Of a DNA stretch of 64,000 nt, positions 1-12,700 are shown in pieces (positions within the stretch are counted from its first letter, which is position 1; every line of letters begins with the position of its first letter). The position numbers were made by a program, and so were the translations under genes. The notes beneath the pieces were generated by a model that saw only the letters and a program-made list of their open reading frames with translations, was not told where the DNA came from and made no database searches. The DNA is from Xiphophorus maculatus (lineage: Eukaryota; Chordata; Actinopteri; Cyprinodontiformes; Poeciliidae): positions 19,016,501 through 19,080,500 of the forward strand of contig NC_036447.1 in NCBI RefSeq assembly GCF_002775205.1. The letters run 5' to 3'.

Positions 1-679
1 TTGTTTTTGCTCTGCTCGTTATATCTCGTGCAATCTTAACATTCCCAGGTATGTGGGGTAAAGAAAATAAAAACATGGACTCAAGCAACAGGGATAACTG
101 GAACTCTGAGAAAACTGTGAAGTGAAGCACACTTAAAAAGGACATTTGGAGGAGATTCAAAAGGCCGGGACTGCAGCTGGAGTTAGTGGTTCAAGAGCCA
201 TTACACACAACAACTGTTGCTTTCCTTGTGTTAAGCCACTTCAGAAGCCGAGATATTGGAAGCTTTTTAAGCAAAGGAGGACTGTTCGACTACACTTGCT
301 CCAGAGAAAGAGTGGAGAAGCTGACATGTTTTACGGCGATGCTGATTTCATTTTGCAGTAACGTTTGGCACCTCCTCACACTCCCAGAAGTGCCAATACT
401 TTCTCTAATGGCCCTGACATCATGGTGTCTAGGGAACCTTACACACCTTAGAGCGCATATGAAGTGTTTTATTTGCTTATTTTTTACTGAATAACTGAAA
501 TAAAGTTTTTACTTTCAGTTTATGTTGTATACTGTGTCTTTCTTCTTTTTTAATTTATTTGTCTATTTTCTCTCATCAACTTCATGCACTTTAAATCTTA
601 TAAACGCTCTCATTTGAAGATACTTTCCTAGAAAAATATCAAAATGAAGCTATTCAAGCTATTGAGTTGGCCTACTCAC
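1..679. other. Non-coding stretch at the window edge
   Basis: No exon is supported here. Open frames of 71 and 102 codons (146-361 and 186-494) overlap each other and resemble nothing I recognise. The stretch lies downstream of the last visible exon of the distal C4orf33 copy, so it may be that copy's fifth intron. The terminal exon was searched for on the minus strand by its expected H-R-L-E-Y-F code and not found. It may lie outside the window. Confidence 0.5.
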
Positions 680-2487
680 GCATTGGGGTACAGGCCTTCC
701 GCTATGCCCTCGTTGGGGACAGGGTAGAGTGCTTCGTGTGTTCGATTCTCTCTTAAGCCATAACTGGCATAGCAGTTCATCTTGTTGACATTGGGGCGGA
801 AGTATGTCCATGGGATTAAAGCCTGACCCTGCCATGTGTCCCCGGTGATTGTGATTGTGAGCTCAATTGGCAGTAGTTGCTGGGGAATGAGATAATGAGG
901 AAACTATGAATGATTAGCACAAAAACAAGCACCTGACACACAATGATAATGTTAACTTACATAGAGTGGATATCTGTCTGCTTTTAAAACTATTAGGTGT
1001 TGTCTGTATCTATAATGTGGACAACATATCTATAATATGGACAAAATTGACTCCGACTTCAAACATATGGTCATAGACATGGAAAGTTAAAAGAATGGCA
1101 TAAACTCTAAATTACGGGCAAAGCACCACGTCCAGGTAATTGTTTCTTGTGCTATCCAGGAATATTGAGCTCGCAACTATGAAAATAACAAGAGCAAAGA
1201 CCTTAATTATTAATCACTATTAAACTTAAATCTTAAAACCAACCTAATTGTTACAGAAATCAGCAATCAATTTTAAAGTGTGCTCAAAACTTGAGTATGT
1301 GCAATAGCTGGATTCCCATTTCAACATACTCAATGCCTACCTACATTTATTATGGTTCCCAATCTGTTAAGTGGCATTAATTAGGGCCAATGTAGTGGGG
1401 GCTCAGTAACCAGAAATCACGCTTCTTTATGGTAATTTAGAACAGACTGTTATCACTCAGGCTCATTATAAAGTTTAATTGCTTTGTATTGCCATAATAA
1501 TGATAACGCTGTTACTATAATGGCCTCATAACATTGACAGGCCCCATGTCTATCATATCTCATTGGAATATATGTGCAATTTTAAATCAGGTTAAACACT
1601 TAGTCTTCCAATTTATATTACTGCTCTACTCATGGCTTAGAATCACTAAGGTACAGTGGGGACTATTAAAGCTGTACATGTTCTCACATGGAATCTATCA
1701 GGCTGTAAATACTTACTTTGGAAAGTTTTTAAACTTGGATTTTAAATTACTTTTATGGTATGTGGAATTGGTAGGTCAGGAATGATTTGTTTGTTGTTTG
1801 AGAACACATTGAGTTTAAAATGTAAGTTTGAATTTGGAGTATAAAAGGACCATTATGCTGAATGAAGAAAGGGTTATCTTGTAAATGATAGAATTGGGGA
1901 AAGTGCCTCTAGTTATTGAATAGAAAGATTAAATGGATGCAGTCAGCAGTAATAATTCTACAATTAGGTAAAACTGGTTTACCACTGAAGCAAACTCAAT
2001 AAAATGTATTTTCTGCGTTTTAAAATTAAAATTTGAATATTGTATTTACATAAGTGACATTGTAAATTCATTCTCACTTTTTACACTCACTTTCTTGCTC
2101 GCAAATCTATTCATATGCTCTTAGGACAGTAGTAACACGCCAGACTGCGTGGGTCTCATACCTTCATAAATCCTGAGCGAGAGGTCTGGAAGACCGGGTT
2201 CAGTTGGAGGATGAAAACCCTTAGAGAATGGACCAGACACTTCAATTTTCAACCCCTATTTCCCATCAGAATAGGCCAACCTGATGGGTTCATGATCCAC
2301 TGGCTTGCTGTCCCAGGTGTGCTGGATTGCAAACTCCATTTTCCGGAAATTACTGAAAATACACCAATTACTGTGAATGAGAAATTGATAAATAGCAAGA
2401 AAAAAAAGTATTATAAAATAATACTTACAGAACTTCACAGCATAGCAGAATGTGGACCAGTGCTAAAAGTTGAAAAGTGACCACTAT
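680..2487 (-). pseudogene. Distal tandem duplicate of C4orf33 (UPF0462), disabled and partial
   Basis: Five exons match the intact neighbour exon for exon on the minus strand: 2487-2429, 2352-2162, 1176-1116, 1009-961 and 879-680. Every intron keeps GT-AG ends and the same phase as in the intact copy. Recognisable pieces include FRKMEFAIQHTWDS, IFLDSTRNNYLDV and ALIPWTYFRPNVNKMN. Two lesions disable it. The codon equivalent to the neighbour's start is ATA instead of ATG (2487-2485), and an in-frame TAG (2258-2256) cuts the protein early in exon 2. Exon lengths differ from the intact copy only by multiples of three (59 versus 65, 191 versus 194, 61 versus 61, 49 versus 52, 200 versus 200). That suggests it was under coding constraint for some time after duplication. 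Intron sequence is also shared (about 1,380-1,530 resembles 7,440-7,600), so this is a genomic duplicate and not a retrocopy. The last exon is not in the window. Confidence 0.88.
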
Positions 2488-2561
2488 GTTGTCCAGTCTT
2501 CTTATACACTACAGCATCCCTTAATTTCACTAAAGTATGTGTGTTGCTGCACTCCTTCAAC

Positions 2562-2568
2562 TATTTAA
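2562..2568 (-). promoter_or_regulatory. Relic TATA-like element of the distal C4orf33 copy
   Basis: The top strand reads CTATTTAAG, giving TTAAATA on the gene strand, about 75 bases upstream of the lost start codon. The same motif sits at the same relative place in the intact copy (8908-8914), so the duplication took the promoter with it. Confidence 0.45.
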
Positions 2569-2689
2569 GTGAGTTCTTATCAAAATGGGTCTAATGTTTA
2601 ATATGTTCCTGTTACTCGGTAGTCACAGAGTTAAGGGCATCCCGATGGGAAAGACTATGGAGCATTCTGTATAAGGTTGAGCAAAATAG

Positions 2690-4778
2690 GCAGAGTTGTA
2701 ATTAAGATGATCTTTACATAAAAACTTCCAAAAATAACTTAGACAGATGTTAGAATAAAACCTTAAAAAATTTCTTCACTAATGTGTTCAATTATCAGTA
2801 TCAAATTTAAAATATCAGTTTCATATTGACATTTTTATAGTATTTTCATCAAAAATGAAATTGATGAAAATGGCAATTAATAGTGTATCGGACTACCCTG
2901 ATATGCCGTACTTGCAATTTAAAAAATAAACAGTTGTTCTTATCCATCAATTATTCACACTTTTATCACTTCTTGTTATTGAAAATCTAATTTGGCATCT
3001 AATTGAAAAATAAATTAGTTTTTTCAAAGTTTCTTTGCATGATAAACCTAGAAACTGATAAATGATGAAATGTATTTAAAGCCAGAAAAGTTTAGCTGTG
3101 ATTGTGTTGTTGCTAAATTAAAAAACTTTGGCATAAAACATGCTGAAAACGCTTCTTAAAGATTTTTTAATCAATTTTACATGTTTTAAACAATGATTGA
3201 GTGAAAACAGAATGGTTAAAATATTACTAATCGCTTCACATTTATCTGTGAGTAAAAAATGGTTGTATCTCAAAAATTAAAAGCCTCAGATTGCTTATCC
3301 GTTTAGACTTGTAGCATTTGTAATTACCTTAAATTATGCTATCATCAGTCATACTGAAGAGATCATATAGCTACGAGGTTGTTAAGATAAAATAAAAACA
3401 TTTTTACTGACTCTTTTACATCATTTTTGAAGTATTTTAGTGTGGTTTCAAAGCTCTTACAGTTTCTAAAAGGACACTATTGATCGCAATCTCAGCATTG
3501 GAATATTAAAAAGTACCGTACTAGAGTGGTTTAGATCTCAACAGATGACAGGTGCTGTTCTTTAAACCTCTGTAATTCTGTTTCATATGCCGCTCTTTCT
3601 TGTGGGGTTCCCCAGGATCTTATTCTCAGGCCGATATCATTCTCTATTTACATAATCTCCCTCAACATTTCATTCTGTGGGTATGAACATCATGCTCATC
3701 TCTAGATACAATTGAAGTGCATGGACTCATTTTCATTGTGCATCCAGCATTTTAAGACATTTTTTGTAGTAGGTAATGAGTTTTATTACACAACAGCTTA
3801 ATTATTATGGTGTGTTTTATGTCATGTTACCCAGACCGCTCTATACAAATTAGGAACTATAACACAGGACTCATCAAAGAACCTTAAGCTTGAAGCGTTG
3901 ATGAAAAGCTGATATTCACAGAGTCAAAGTCAGAAAACAGACTTTTCTTCTTCTTTTGCCATATTTTGTGTAATTGAATATATTGTTAGAAGGGAAAATA
4001 AGCATTAATGACAGTGAGATGAGCTTTTATTTCTCTTTATTAAGGTTAAATATCACAAATTCATACAAATCTATACAATGACAAGGGGAAAAAAAGAAAT
4101 TACACAATATAATGCACTGTAATTTTATTTATCATAAAAAGAGTTATGACACCTTAGACTTGTGTGACACTTGATTACGGAAAAGCAAGAGGTAAACTAG
4201 ACAAATTATCTAATCGCTCTGGCAAATATAAGTGTGCCTAATAGTGAAGTATTTTAATTCAACATATTCCTTTTTCTTAATTTTCTAAATATTAACCTCG
4301 TATATTATTTGACAGGTGAATCAAAATATATTAAACTTTTGAAATACAGATCTAACACATAAGTAAGCTGTGTATGATCATATTAATGTCTTCTCTAAAC
4401 AGCAGCAGAAACAATCATTTGGACTTGCTCCACGGTATGTTAATACAGCAAAACATTTTGGGTACAGGTGCTGGATGTCAAAATTAACATTCATGGAAAT
4501 CGTAGGTCACACTATGCTCACTCAGTTTATGCTGAGGATGTCCAATATTATGCAATGTGTCTGGGGGCTTGCACACATGTGTGTGAAGTGTCTTGACAAG
4601 CTGATGGCATGTTTTTCTCCAAAATTGTTGTACATCAATAAATGATAAACTATGATTGCTCTTTGGTTGCTGTTAGACATTTTTGTTTGCAGTTCTGCCC
4701 TATGGGTGATTTCGTTAAGCATTTCCCTTCCCTTGTGTTAATAAAAGAAAAACAGAAAGGCAGCATTTCATAAATAGC
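2690..4778. other. AT-rich spacer between the two C4orf33 copies
   Basis: No exon, RNA gene or clear transposon end was recognised. The frames of 66 to 91 codons in 4,370-4,770 are unsupported. The left boundary is roughly where similarity to the upstream flank of the proximal copy stops. Confidence 0.5.
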
Positions 4779-7700
4779 TCAGGCCTTTCCTTTCCACAGA
4801 GTCGATTCAGGCTGGACCCAATCTTCTCCCATAATGCTCTGCAAGCGGAAGTTTTGGAAATACTCCAGGCGATGGCTAACAGACAGAAGGTTAAAAAATG
4901 TTTGTTAGGAAAAAAATATTTATCAACCTTCACATATACAGTACTTTTTAAAATTGAAAGTCAGGGACAAGTTTGAGAGTGTGTGTTTATTTTCCTGGTT
5001 TATGCATTATTAATAAGCTAGAGGATACTCATAAAAGTAATAGCTGGAAACTATTAATTTTCCAGCTAGGAAACTGTTGCACAGCTATTCCACAAACGGT
5101 TGTAAAACAGAATCCAAAGTCTGAAAAAAAATAAGCAAAGGAGGATAACATTGAGGATGTTATCAAAATATTTTCCATGATATCTTTACGGTCCACAAAG
5201 ACGATAAAAGCCGGAGAAGTCAATTGAAATCATCCAGTGTAGAACCATTTATAGTTATATAAGTTAGATCAAGAGCTGCCGCATAGTGATCGAAATAACT
5301 GAGAGGGCGATAAATGGAAATGTTAGAGGCACTTTTTGGTTGAACTTCCCTTTCTTATCAAATAATCCACAAGGTTTAAAGAGAAAAAAACATTCTTAAG
5401 ATTTACTCATCCTGACATATCTAAAGAGTGAACTCTCTGTGTGTATTTTTAGTGTTCTTAAGCAGCTCAGAGATTACTGCTGCACTGATGTGGGAAAAGA
5501 TAGTTGGCTTCTTTGACTGTGAAAGCAACTATTTTATCTCTGTCTGTACAATTATCTGTTTTATGTGAAATTCTGTCATCAGTTTAGTTGAGGCATCGAT
5601 TAGTCTGGCCATAAATTACATTTTTAATCAGTTGTTTTGAGTTTGTTCATTCCCTTGTTATCAAAGCTCGTTTTGCTAGGTTCGTAATGTTTTTGTAATT
5701 ATGAGATTTAAAACAGTTTGTTTGAGGTATAGTGAAAGCTGTATTTTTGCTGTGCATTTAAAGCATAGTTCTGTCTTGTGGGTCAAGGTGTATGAGGTTG
5801 GTGTTTTGTTGTTTTAGTGTGACATCGTTTCTTGGTTTTCGAATTTGAAACATTTTCAGACAGTGATTTGTTCTTGTTTTTTCTTGTGCAAGTTTTCACA
5901 TACAGTTCCGATGAGAAATGTAAATACACTCACGAGGAGAAAGTTTGTCATTCTAACTTTGGACTTTTAGTTACATTTTCAAATTGTGCTTTTGCGGGCT
6001 GGAATGTGTTAATGGTCTAAATTGCATGGTGTTTTAAAAACAAGAATAGGGAGCACAATTATGTTAAGCTCGACCGAAACTTGCCACCCACATGCCTTCA
6101 GGAAAAAAGCTATGGGGAAAAAGATGGAGAAATTTTGCCACAACTACAAGAAGTTAATTTGTCTGACTCCGCGTGAGGCTTTCAGACTGAAAAAGACTTC
6201 AACAGCTGTCAAACAAGGTGGTAGCAACAGCCAAAACCTTAACCCCTATTGACAATTTGTGTATTATTTACTGTGATGTTGGGTTCATGCCATTAAAAAC
6301 CCATTTTAGAATAACTTCAATAATTCTGCCATAAAGAGCAGTCAAATGTCAAGCCAGAATAATGGCTTGACAGAAGATTGTTGATGGCTGCAAAACTAAG
6401 GTAGTACTTAAAGTGTAACTTGATAAGGGACATTTAATCAAATATAGATATGTAAGCATATATTTAAGAGTTTATGCATAACTTTAACCAGCTTGTGAAC
6501 ACATTTTTTTGAAAACTGAAGTTTTATTGAAAAGGTATCATTATTTCACCCAGATAAAGAACATTTCAAGTAAATCATAACAGTCACTAATTAATATGAT
6601 ATTCATGCTGGAGGTGTATCTGGAACTGTATGCAACCATTTTGGAAAGATTTGTCTGAGACATACTATACAAGGCAGCATACTCACAAGTTTGGCTGCTG
6701 GCCTTCCACAATGTCGGCTTTGGGGATGGGGTAGAGAGCCTCATATGTACGTGCCGCCCCGGAGCCATGAATAGCATAGGAGTTCATCTTGTCGACATTG
6801 GGAGGGAAGTATGTCCAGGGGATTACAGCCTCACCAGTCCATCTGTCCCCTGATTTTGTGGTAGTAAAAGCGATTGGCAGTTGTTGCTGGAGTAGGAGGT
6901 AATTAGAATAACTTGTTACCTAAGATGCATAAAAAATCTCAGAAAAAAGCAGGCAAAATACTTTTTTGACCTACATAAAACGCATTGCCGACTCCAGACA
7001 GTAGCAGTATAAGGTGTTGTCCATGTCTAAAGTGGAAAACAAATGAAAGCTTTTAATGAACATGACTCTTTGATGGTTTATGTAGGATTATATTAGTGGA
7101 AAGAACAAAAGGTTTGCATGGAACTTACGGGCAAAGTTCCACCTCCAGGTAATTTTGCTTTGTGCTGTCAAGGAAGAAGGACTCCACAACTAGCAATATA
7201 ACACAAAGAGAATAAAATGAGGATGAAACCTTAATTCTTACATTAAGAAATGCTTAAACGTTCTTAATAACCTTATCAGCTGCTGTAGCATAGAACTAAT
7301 GTAATGAAATAATTGCATTTTTCTTGGACTGTTACAACATAAAAATACAAGTGAATAAACACAGAAATTATAGTATGAGTAACAGGCCCCCTGCTAACCT
7401 CGAAACATGCTCATTACCTGCCTACACTTATAATGGTTTCCTATTTATTAAGAAACATTAATGAGGCCAAATATGGGGGCCTCATTAACCAGAAATCTGA
7501 CTTCTTTAAGGTCAATTAGAACAGATTGTTAATACTCAACCTCATTACAAAGTTTAATTGCAATGTATTACCATAATAATGATAATGGAGCCACAGTGTT
7601 CTCATAAACAAAACCCCCCACCCCCGCCTCTCAAAAATCATAGGAATAGATGTACATTATTAAATACAGCTTAAGTCAGCTTTGCCCACACTTATTTAGT

Positions 7701-8823
7701 GAATCTAGAAGTGAACAATGACACAGCATTGGTTTGATGACTGGGGGAGATGGAGGACAATAAAGCTAACACCGTCCTTGTGCAGAATTATGCAATCTTT
7801 TTCAAGACGCTTGCATATACACCATCTCTTATTAGGTGTTCTCAATCATGTGGGGCATTGAAATGTTATTTAACGTGTATAATTGCAACAATACTATAAA
7901 ATAAAATGTTCACCTTTAACAAAGAGTAAGCAGGTGCCACAAGCATTATAGGGGACACACCAAACATGCAGCGTACTGTGCTCTGCTGAGATCAAGAGTG
8001 AGATTCCTGGCCTGCATGGAAAGCCCTATATGTAGTGCAGTACTGTGACTGTATGTCACTCTGCACACACTGTCCCCACCATGAAGCATGGTGGTTGCAA
8101 TATCATGCTTTAGAAGGGAAAGGGAAGCTGATCAGAGCTGTTAGGAAGACAGATGGAGCTAAACACAGGACAAGATAATAAAGGACGTACGGCTGAAGTG
8201 CAGGTTTACCTTCATAAAGGCAATAATATTCAAATCCTGATGATTTTTTAAAAATTATTTGATATTTAATTTCTAAAATGTGTAAAATTGCTACATCTGG
8301 CAATACCTTTGGTAATTTTGCTATAATTAAATTTTTTTTATTTTTTTTTTTCAAAATATTTATTTTAAAGTGGCAGGAAAACCACTGAACGTCTTTGAAC
8401 AAAGGCAGTTACACAGAACAGTGAAAGAGGAAAAATCCTTCTTTTACCTTCGTAATTCCAGAGTCCAGGGAACGCGATACCGGGTTCACCTGCAGGAGAT
8501 TCTGGGTCATTGAAGAATGGACCAGACACTTCCATTCTCAGTCCAGATTGTCCATCAGTGAAGGAGATTCTGATGGGGTCATGGTCAACAGGGTTGCTGT
8601 CCCATGTGTGTTGAATCTCAAACTCCATTTTCCTAAAATGCCTGAAGGGATGTAAGATAGATTGTATTACAGACTCAGAGTCCAGATTACATACATGTAA
8701 TTTAGTCAGAGAGGGAATGTGTTGCATGACTACAAAACACAGTTGCATAACTACTTACAAACTTTCACAGCATAGGAGAATGTTGACTACTGTTAAAAGT
8801 TGAAGTCGAAGTGAGACCCTCAT
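4779..8823 (-). CDS. c4orf33: UPF0462 protein C4orf33 homologue, six exons
   Basis: Exons on the minus strand: 8823-8759, 8641-8448, 7189-7129, 7026-6975, 6886-6687 and 4875-4779 (stop TGA 4781-4779). All junctions are GT-AG and in frame, giving 222 residues. From the internal Met at 8628 the protein is 196 residues, close to the roughly 199 of human C4orf33, and follows it throughout: [92 protein letters not shown]. The first exon is extra relative to the human start: it encodes two arginines and then the hydrophobic run [13 protein letters not shown], which reads as a signal peptide. The function of UPF0462 is unknown; a beta-sandwich, carbohydrate-binding-like fold has been suggested, but I cannot confirm it. 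Intron 2 holds a Tc1-like remnant absent from the distal copy. The gene is head-to-head with SCLT1. Confidence 0.92.
7780..8235 (+). mobile_element. Decayed Tc1-like transposon in intron 2 of C4orf33
   Basis: The stretch CACCATGAAGCATGGTGGTT (8079-8098) and the following text match, from memory, the conserved transposase block of fish Tc1-like elements. The frame is broken. The equivalent intron of the distal C4orf33 copy is about 270 bases shorter and lacks this block, so the insertion probably came after the duplication. Ends are approximate. Confidence 0.65.
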
Positions 8824-9782
8824 GTTGTCAAAAGGTTTTTCACTCAATGCTGAATCAATATGTTACACAGAAGTTCACAATGTGTTTAGCTGTGCTCTCT
8901 GTTCAGCTATTTAAGCAGGCTCCTGGTCAATTAAATCTAACCTCTAATAAATGTTTGTTACTCAGTAACCAAACAGTGATTGACATTCTGATAGAGAAAT
9001 GTTTGAGGCATAGGCTTACTTGATAAGGTTGTTGGAGGGCACAATTGCATTCAATAATGGAAACTTTAAAACACAATCCAGAAATTGTTCCGATTGCTCA
9101 ACAAGCCTTATGTCAACAGCCAAACTTCAATATTTGTTCTCCAGACGTCTCCACTGTATTCCTTGTGAAGAGTGAATTTTAACCGTACGCTTTTAGGACT
9201 TGATGTGCAAAAAACCTTTTTTTAAAAGTTATGTCACTTGGTGTAAAAAAAAAAGACTGCAAAATAAATGAAAATGAAACAAAAACACGGTATTTCCTGT
9301 TTGAATGAGCTGACCCTTCGAATTCTTTCAAAGAGGAACTATCATGCTTATGAGCGTTTTAAGACGGAAGGACTTCAGCAGCGCACAACTTAATCGCCAT
9401 TGGTTGTTATTTGTTTACTTCAAAACGGACGGCGGAAACACAAATTGGAGTAAAAACACGATTTTTGTTGTGTTATATAAAACAATACACACATTGTGTT
9501 GGTAAAATATAGCAAAGTTACTTTCTCCACTTACGATTTAGCTATTCAAACGTTGATTTATCTCGCTAAGTTTAGCTGTGATTGCCTCGCTGCTGTAGCT
9601 AGCTACAGAAGATTTCCAGAAGTAGCAACTGAAAAGTAGTTCTCAGTCGACTTGCTGTGTATTATCGTTTGTTCGTCAAACGTGTATTAACACGCAAGTT
9701 AAGATTGAAAAATCATTTTGCGTCTATGTAATTTTATCTAACAACACCACTTTATTTACTTTTGCCTACATCCTAGAACACA
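8824..9782. promoter_or_regulatory. Shared divergent promoter region of C4orf33 and SCLT1
   Basis: The two start codons face away from each other with 959 bases between them. On the C4orf33 side, TTAAATA on the minus strand (8908-8914) lies about 85 bases upstream of the start and is conserved in the duplicate. On the SCLT1 side there is an inverted CCAAT-type motif (CCATTGGT, near 9,395) and a somewhat CpG-richer stretch at 9,350-9,440. I looked for an X-box (RFX site), expected for a ciliary gene, and found no convincing one here. Transcription start sites cannot be placed from sequence alone. Confidence 0.5.
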
Positions 9783-12700
9783 ATGGATGCAGAAATTGAA
9801 TTTTTGCGAGATCAAGGTAAGAGCAGGTGCAGGGCAGTTTTATTATTCACGACTCTTATTTGTTTTGTTTTCTTTTTTAGCATTTTGTATTCCCCACAAT
9901 TACGAACAATGGAAATGTTGTGAACGTTAACTACGATTTAAAACATATTTCCATGGATAATAATTATGTTCGGAAACTAAGAGCTGATGCTTTGTCCTAT
10001 CTGCAGTCCACAGGTTAAATTCTGCTCTTAGCCGCTATCAGCTGGGGGTCACATCGTCTCAGGTAATAAATCAAGCCTAGCTAAATGTAAAGTATATAAC
10101 CTGATGATAATATTTATAATTAACTCTTGTCAGATATATCTGCCTCATTTTCAAGTTTGCAATTTGTGTTCATATGTCTTTAATCAAAAGCTGGGAAACA
10201 AGCACTATTAAGAGTTAGGTGCAGGGACTTGGAAAAACTGTCCATACTCCCGGTTTGTCAAAATGCAAAACATTTTTGTGATAAAATAAAAGTCTGAAAA
10301 TGTGCTTACATTTGTATTCAGTCCATCTGAGTCACTAGTTTTGGTAACCACCTTTTGCTGGTGGCAGGTGTTTTGAGATGCATCTCTGACAGCACATCAA
10401 GACACTGACATTTTTGCCTATTTTTCTTTGGAAAAGAGCTCAAGCTCAACCAGACTGCATAGAAAATGTCTGTGAACATCAGTTTTCAAGTTGTGCTGCA
10501 GATTCTCAATTATATATAAGTCTGGATATTAATTGTCTCATTTAACACAGAAATTTGATTTGATCCGAACCAGTCCATTGTAGCTGTATGTTTACTGCTG
10601 CCCTTCTGCTGGAAGGTGAATCTCTGTCTCAGGTACTGAATGTTTTGCCCCCTGTAATAGGTTTTCTTTCAGGACTGCCTTCTGTTGAGGTGGCCCAAGG
10701 TTTTATGGTGACTTTGGTTCGATTTGACTTTGGGCCCTCTTGAAAACATCACCTTCACTAGCAACGTTTCAAGCCACATCTGATGGAACCAGGAAGACGA
10801 GGCCAAGATTTACAGTCACCTATAATGAGATGTATATGTAAATACATCTCAAACAAATCAGATATTAACACAGCAATCAAACAACAAAGAGTAGTATTTT
10901 CCCTTTTTCAAAATAAACTTGCCAATTTCTTTGAATCTTAAAATTCAATAAAAAATTAAATTCTAAATTTATCTGTGTTGAAATTGTTCAATCAGATTTA
11001 ATAGTATTCTGATCTTCAATAAACAAATCTAAAAATTATAATGACTAGGAGGTCCATGATGGTTTGGGGTCTCTAAACAGTGAATTACTTTGTTGAATCA
11101 TTTGCTTGACTCTGTATCTTCAGTTTCCCTGTCCATGCTGAAAAAAGTATCCCCACAGCATCATGTTGCCACCACCAAGTTGTACTGTAGAGATGGTCTG
11201 TTTACCATCAGTTTTACGTGTTTTTTAATTGAACTTTCTTCTATACGTTTGCTGTACCTTCCACGTGTTTTGTGGTAAACTACAAACAGGGACTTTTAGG
11301 ACTTTCTTTTAACAATAGTCTGCTTGTTACCCCTCTTCCGTAACTGCCAAATGCATGACTAGTAGATATTTTCTAAGCAAAGTATTCCACCTAGATTGTG
11401 CAGAGCCTATAGCTCCCACACTACCCAGTCCTTGCCTGACTAACTATTTTAGGTGGACATCCATGCCCCTGACTTATTTGTTGTGATGTTTGATCTTCAT
11501 GATGCTGTTTCTTCACTGATGTTCTCCAAAAATCCTCTGAGGTCTTAACTGAACAGCTTTATACTAAGATTGAAAAAAGAAACAGCAGGTGCATTCTATC
11601 TACTAATTATCTGTATTTAAGGGAAATCAAAATAAATGGGGACTGAATACAATTGCATGTCTTTTTAGATCTTTATTTTTATACATTTTAATACACTTTT
11701 AATGTAAGTTTATCATTGCCCTTACTCTTCAAAATGATGCGACATCTTATGTTAGTCTCTTACATAAAATGAATCAAAGTTTGTGGCCATAATCTGACAA
11801 CATATTAAAAAGCTGAAGGAATGTGAACACTCCTGCAAAGCTATATGTGTAAACAGATTCCAATCGAGATAATTTGTTTAAAAGTTAAAAATGGTGAGCG
11901 GTTGCCCTTCTCCCACCAGGTTGCCTTTGCCTCATGGTCATCCAGCTCTGTATGCTTCTTTTTGAAATCCTCCTGGCAGAAGTCTTAGTCATTTCCTAGC
12001 TCAGCTATTTGACTGCTCTGCGGGCCGTGTTTGCTTCCTCAACTTGCATGTCCTAGAGAGAGAACTGAACTATACACTTTTTTATGTCAGCTATTCAACA
12101 ATGCTTTTGTCAGTTTCAATTAAAAACAACAACAACAAAAATTCAACAAAGAGTCAAAGAGAAAATGTTCAGGATATTAAATGCAAAATGCACTTATTGA
12201 TTGTCCCCTTAGTGTGATAGAGAAGCAGAGGCAAAACCTAAACAACTTTTGGTTTGGATGGGTGAGATGCAAAAATACACAAAAAGCATGCCTAAAGCAT
12301 CTGTTCTAGTCAATTAAAGAGAAAGAAGTTCTCAAGTTCTGCATTGGGCTCTAAAGTTTCTATCTGAACTTTGATATGGTCAGTAAAGAAATGGGTTTAC
12401 AGGAGCATCTCGACAAGTTACTGAATGTACTTTGCTTCAGAACTTATCAAGACTGTCATTTTCCCTTTTGTCTGTAAATGATTTTCCACCACACTTTTTC
12501 CTTCCTCTTAACCTTACATTAATTTGCTTGGCTACAGCAGTCTGTGAGAAGCCAGCTTTCATAGCATTGACCTTATTGTCAAGCGATTCAGTGGCTATCT
12601 GCTGGGCAGATCATCAGTTTTTTTCATGATTGTGTTGGTCAGCACACAATCAAGATGTTGGTATAAAGTCATTTCTTCATTGTTATGATGTAACAGTGCA

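Noticed and set aside
8365..8748. 127-codon minus-strand frame starting upstream of C4orf33 exon 2
   Set aside because: Its first 36 or so codons are intron 1 read through. The real exon starts at 8,641 after a good acceptor, and the frame runs on into intron 2 past the donor at 8,447.
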